Assembly (NCBI RefSeq): GCF_000425265.1 | Contig: NZ_KE384342.1 | Coordinates: 62,001 to 126,000 of the forward strand | Source of the DNA: Maridesulfovibrio zosterae DSM 11974 | Lineage (GTDB): Bacteria; Desulfobacterota; Desulfovibrionia; Desulfovibrionales; Desulfovibrionaceae | Reading direction: 5' to 3' | Length of the DNA: 64,000 nucleotides | Part shown: positions 60,649 to 64,000 of the stretch, in pieces | Layout of the letters: the number at the start of each line of letters is the position of its first letter | Numbering within the stretch: position 1 is the first letter of the stretch | The notes under the pieces: model-generated | The model's input: the letters and a program-made list of their open reading frames with translations, nothing else | Told to the model about the DNA's origin: nothing | Database searches by the model: none | Translations under genes and position numbers: made by a program

Positions 60649-62142
60649 ATGGCAGTTAATACTGAATTCATAACAAGTTCGCGTGTCTTGATCCCGCTGG
60701 CAATCACCTTTGTTGCTCCGTTCCTGATCTGGTTTTTGAGGAACAATATCAACAGACGTGAGGGAGTTTCTATCTGGGCTGGAATACTGACCTTTCTGTC
60801 TGTACTCTCAATGGTGCCAGATGTGCTTGACGGGAAAATCCTTAAGTATACTTTGTTCACAATACTTCCGGGCATAAATGTATCATTTATTGCTGACGGA
60901 CTTACTTTTGTTTTTGCACTTATAGCATCATTACTGTGGGTTTTCGCAACCAGTTATAATATCGGTTATATGCGCAGTATGAATGAGCACGCGCAGACCA
61001 GATACTATTTCTGTTTTGCAGTTGCTATTTTCGGCGCAGTTGGTGTTGCTTTTTCTGGTAACATTTTCACCCTTTATCTTTTCTATGAAGTGATTTCTGT
61101 ATTCACCTATCCTCTAGTTGCGCATCATCAGGATGATGAGGCTTTTTCCGGAGCAAGGAAATACATGGTCTACCTCATGGGAACGTCAAAACTTTTTCTG
61201 CTTCCGGCAATGGTACTTACCTATGTGCTGGCGGGAACTCTGGATTTTCATCTGGGTGATGTCGTACAGGGGATTTTCCCTCCGACAGCAGATCCGACTC
61301 TGGTTACAATTACTTATGTCTTATATATTGCAGGTCTGGCTAAAGCTGCTCTTATGCCGTTTCATAACTGGCTTCCTTCCGCGATGGTTGCACCTACGCC
61401 GGTTTCAGCTTTGCTGCATGCCGTAGCAGTTGTTAAAGCGGGAGTTTTCTCGGTGTCCCGTATAATCCTGTCCGGTTTCGGTGTGGACCTCATGGATAAA
61501 CTGGGGCTTGGCCTGCCGACTGCTTATCTTGCGGCTTTCACCATTGTGGCGGCTTCGCTTATCGCCCTCACCAAAGATGATATTAAGGCCAGACTGGCTT
61601 ATTCAACTGTCAGTCAGCTTTCATATATTATAATAGGTGTGGCAATGCTAACACCGGAAGCAGTGCAGGGCGGGCTTATGCATATTGCTCACCATGCGTT
61701 TTCAAAGATCACTTTGTTCTTCGGGGCAGGGTCTATCTATGTTGCAACCCACCTTAAGAAAATCAGCCTTATGGACGGGCTTGGACGAAGGATGCCGTGG
61801 ACCTTCGGAGCCTTTGCAATCGCGTCACTGTCTATGATCGGGGTACCACCTGTATGTGGTTTTGCCACTAAGTGGTATCTGGTCAAAGGGGCTGTCACAA
61901 TAGGTCAATGGGGGCTTTTAATAGCTTTGCTGGCAAGTACTTTGCTTAATGCCGGATATTTTACTCCAATTATCTACCGTGCCTTTTTTAAGGCTCCGGC
62001 GGAAGGGGCAAATATTGAGCAGTATAAAGAAGCTCCCCTGTGTATGGTTATTCCTTTGTTTACTACGGCTCTGATCTCCGTCTGGCTCGGATTGTATCCT
62101 CAGACGTTCCTGAACTTTATTAACGTGTTCGGCAAATTCTAA
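60649..62142 (+). CDS. proton-translocating antiporter-like subunit (NuoM/L/MrpD type)
   Basis: 497 residues with about 14 hydrophobic helices. The antiporter-like core includes LYLFYEVISVFTYPLVAHH (conserved glutamate about 141), FHNWLPSAMVAPTPVSALLHAVAVVKAGVF with its lysine, and KDDIKARLAYSTVSQLSY. It resembles MrpD and NuoM/L; which Nuo letter applies is unclear. It follows nuoK after four bases and precedes the 86-residue membrane protein. Confidence 0.88.
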   Translation: MAVNTEFITSSRVLIPLAITFVAPFLIWFLRNNINRREGVSIWAGILTFLSVLSMVPDVLDGKILKYTLFTILPGINVSFIADGLTFVFALIASLLWVFATSYNIGYMRSMNEHAQTRYYFCFAVAIFGAVGVAFSGNIFTLYLFYEVISVFTYPLVAHHQDDEAFSGARKYMVYLMGTSKLFLLPAMVLTYVLAGTLDFHLGDVVQGIFPPTADPTLVTITYVLYIAGLAKAALMPFHNWLPSAMVAPTPVSALLHAVAVVKAGVFSVSRIILSGFGVDLMDKLGLGLPTAYLAAFTIVAASLIALTKDDIKARLAYSTVSQLSYIIIGVAMLTPEAVQGGLMHIAHHAFSKITLFFGAGSIYVATHLKKISLMDGLGRRMPWTFGAFAIASLSMIGVPPVCGFATKWYLVKGAVTIGQWGLLIALLASTLLNAGYFTPIIYRAFFKAPAEGANIEQYKEAPLCMVIPLFTTALISVWLGLYPQTFLNFINVFGKF

Positions 62143-62153
62143 GGAGAGTCCCC

Positions 62154-62414
62154 ATGAGCAATAAATTCGGAAACTGGTTCGAAACCCAGCGCACGAAGAA
62201 TCTGGGATTCTGGAAGATACTGTTTGCTGTCTTTCTTGTTGTGCTGGTGGTACTCAATTTCTTCATCCATCCCCATGAAGCTGAATATCATTATGATATT
62301 TATCCCGGCTTTTGGGAGGCTTTTGCTCTGATTTGTTCAGTGGCAATGGTTTTTCTGATGAAGGTTTTAATTCAACCTTTTCTTGTAGGACCGGAGGAAG
62401 GCGATGACATTTAA
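62154..62414 (+). CDS. small membrane protein of unknown function in the nuo operon
   Basis: 86 residues with two hydrophobic helices (about 18-38 and 54-75) and a short HPHEAEYHYD loop between them. The N terminus is basic and the C terminus acidic (GPEEGDDI). I do not recognise the family. It is sandwiched between two antiporter-like genes: GGAGAG precedes its ATG and it overlaps the next start by 11 bases. It may be an accessory membrane-arm subunit. Confidence 0.75.
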   Translation: MSNKFGNWFETQRTKNLGFWKILFAVFLVVLVVLNFFIHPHEAEYHYDIYPGFWEAFALICSVAMVFLMKVLIQPFLVGPEEGDDI

Positions 62415-64000
62415 CGGTTTCCTTCATCCCGCATTGGCTTTTATAGCTCTGGCAGTGGCGTTGCCTTTCTTCAGAGGGCGTCAGTGGAAATGGCTTTTGC
62501 TGATTCCTCCAATTATAGCTATTGTGGTTGTGTTTACTGCAACTATGGGCAATTTCGGGATCATCCCGTATCTGGGCAATACTCTGATTTTAGGCCGGGT
62601 GGATAAGCTTTCGCTGGTTTTTGCCAACGTTTTTGCAATTCAGTCTCTCATAGGCATGATTTATGCTTTGCATGTAGATGACAAGGCGCATCATGCTTCG
62701 GCGGCTCTATACGTTGCCGGGGCTTTCGGTTGCGTCTTTGCAGGTGACTACCTGACTTTGTTCATCTTCTGGGAGCTTATGGCTGTAGCATCTACCTTTC
62801 TCGTCTGGCTGCATCGGACAAAGACTTCCACTGCTGCCGGATTCAGGTATTTTCTATTCCATATGCTGGGTGGACTTTTTCTGCTTGGCGGACTTCTGCT
62901 CAGATATTCTGAGATAGGAACTTTTGCTTTTCTGCCTGTAGATCCTTCATCTGTACAATATTATGACTGGCTGATTCTTATTGGTTTTTGCGTTAACGCA
63001 GCTGTTGTACCTTTGCATGCATGGCTTCCTGATGCTTATCCCGAAGCAACTGTTCCGGGCGCAGTTTTCATGTGCGCCTTTACTACCAAGACAGCGGTTT
63101 ATGTTCTGGCAAGAGGATTTGCCGGGGTATATGTATTGGCAGTAGCCGGTACCATCATGGCTGTTTACGGTGTGTTTTACGCGTCTATGGAGAACAATGC
63201 CCGCAGGATTTTATCCTACCACATTGTTTCTCAGGTTGGTTACATGGTTGCCGGTATAGGAATCGGTACGGCTATGTGTCTTAACGGGGCAGTAGCTCAT
63301 GCATACGCACATATCCTGTATAAGGGTTTGCTTTTCATGGGAGTGGGTACGGTGCTTTACGCTGTCGGTTCTGCTGATCTTGATAAGCTTGGTGGACTGG
63401 TCGGTAAAATGCCTTGGGTTGTACTACTCTATATGGTCGGCGCAGTTTCCATTTCAGGTATGCCGTTCTTCAATGGATTCATCAGTAAGACCATGACCAT
63501 CACCGGAGCAGCTGAATCTCATCATACCCTTTTAGCAATCGGTCTTGAAATTGCCGCAGTGGGTACGTTCCTTTCGGTTGGTATCAAGCTGCCTTATTTC
63601 GCTTTCTGGAATAAGCCGGCGCCGACGAATATTAAACTGAACCCCATTCCCAAGAACATGTATGTGGCAATGGGGATTGCAGCCACATTATGTTTTGCCC
63701 AGGGTGTGTACCCAAAGATGCTTTATGTACTGCTGCCATTCCCCGTTGAGTATGAACCATATACTCCCTGGCATCTCCTTCAGGCCGCTATGCTCCTATC
63801 CTTTACCGGAGTCGGTTTCTGGATAATGCGTAAGGTTATCATTCCGCATCATGGTCGTAACCTCGATTTTGACAAGCTTTATCGTTTTATAGGTAACCTT
63901 GGTATTCGGGCTGTCTGCCGTCCTGTCGCATGGGTGGATTCAATCTGGACCACTGTCTATCGTGTAATAGGTCTTAAGTGGCTCATGGATTTGGCTGCCG
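62404..64000 (+). CDS. second proton-translocating antiporter-like subunit, partial (3' end outside window)
   Basis: Open from ATG 62404 (GGAGG seven bases upstream) to the end of the window, 532 codons without a stop. About 14-15 hydrophobic helices. Family motifs: FIFWELMAVASTFLVWLH with the conserved glutamate, PLHAWLPDAYPEATVPGAVFM, ARRILSYHIVSQVGYMVAGI and HAYAHILYKGLLFMG. It is closest in outline to the MrpD/MbhH/HyfB antiporter-like subunits. A lateral-helix ending as in NuoL is not yet visible because of the window edge. Confidence 0.9.
   Translation, partial: MTFNGFLHPALAFIALAVALPFFRGRQWKWLLLIPPIIAIVVVFTATMGNFGIIPYLGNTLILGRVDKLSLVFANVFAIQSLIGMIYALHVDDKAHHASAALYVAGAFGCVFAGDYLTLFIFWELMAVASTFLVWLHRTKTSTAAGFRYFLFHMLGGLFLLGGLLLRYSEIGTFAFLPVDPSSVQYYDWLILIGFCVNAAVVPLHAWLPDAYPEATVPGAVFMCAFTTKTAVYVLARGFAGVYVLAVAGTIMAVYGVFYASMENNARRILSYHIVSQVGYMVAGIGIGTAMCLNGAVAHAYAHILYKGLLFMGVGTVLYAVGSADLDKLGGLVGKMPWVVLLYMVGAVSISGMPFFNGFISKTMTITGAAESHHTLLAIGLEIAAVGTFLSVGIKLPYFAFWNKPAPTNIKLNPIPKNMYVAMGIAATLCFAQGVYPKMLYVLLPFPVEYEPYTPWHLLQAAMLLSFTGVGFWIMRKVIIPHHGRNLDFDKLYRFIGNLGIRAVCRPVAWVDSIWTTVYRVIGLKWLMDLAA

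Noticed and set aside
1-64000. CRISPR arrays, transposases, integrases, tRNA or rRNA genes
   Set aside because: Looked for spaced direct repeats, transposase-like frames, and tRNA T-loop patterns on both strands; none was convincing.

Overview
The window looks like a chromosomal segment of a marine, moderately AT-rich Desulfovibrio-type sulfate reducer; Maridesulfovibrio or a close relative is my best guess. That is an inference from gene content: an RluD-CoaE fusion, a psd-pssA-leuACD-X-leuB cluster, a secreted CbiK behind a cobalamin riboswitch, an MCP-hemerythrin (DcrH-like) receptor, and a complex-I operon without nuoEFG. I saw no tRNA or rRNA gene, CRISPR array, insertion sequence, integrase or phage gene, so this is mostly core genome with a small regulatory and accessory stretch at about 36.9-54.9 kb.

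Left part (1-17 kb). It opens with the C-terminal end of an M29-type aminopeptidase. Then come grpE and dnaK, an LppC-like outer-membrane lipoprotein, gatC-gatA, a lipoprotein M16 zinc protease (minus), and a fumarate-reductase-type cytochrome b gene with no flavoprotein or iron-sulfur partner beside it. A 56-residue winged-helix gene follows, then a minus-strand chaperone block (cbpA-cbpM-clpB) and a rhomboid protease. GrpE, DnaK, CbpA, CbpM and ClpB together form a protein-folding and disaggregation set.

Middle (17-36 kb). A structured terminator-ended RNA candidate lies between rhomboid and the rluD-coaE fusion. Next are upp and a uracil permease (uracil salvage), mnmA, and psd-pssA (phosphatidylethanolamine synthesis). 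The leucine operon leuA-leuC-leuD-(small secreted protein)-leuB follows, then a MATE exporter. A cobalamin riboswitch controls cbiK-btuC-btuD-btuF-cbiL, which combines cobalt chelation, corrinoid uptake and C20 methylation.

Regulatory/accessory part (36-55 kb). This holds a class IV aminotransferase, the oxygen- or redox-sensing MCP-hemerythrin, a LysR regulator divergent from a small EamA-type membrane protein, and a DauR/YheO-type regulator. Phosphotransacylase, an orphan ilvN, a PAS-GAF-GGDEF-EAL protein and a lipoprotein with duplicated transglutaminase folds follow. Then come an IscA-like protein, an AraC regulator with a cupin and OsmC, a YkgJ cysteine-cluster protein, GtrA, a GNAT acetyltransferase, UDP-glucuronate decarboxylase, and a response-regulator diguanylate cyclase.

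Right end (55.4-64 kb). A nuoABCD-HIJK operon continues with two antiporter-like subunits flanking an 86-residue membrane protein; the second antiporter-like gene runs off the window. No NADH-oxidising module (NuoEFG) is present between nuoD and nuoH, so the complex probably takes electrons from a donor other than NADH. Many genes end in strong, often bidirectional, hairpin terminators.
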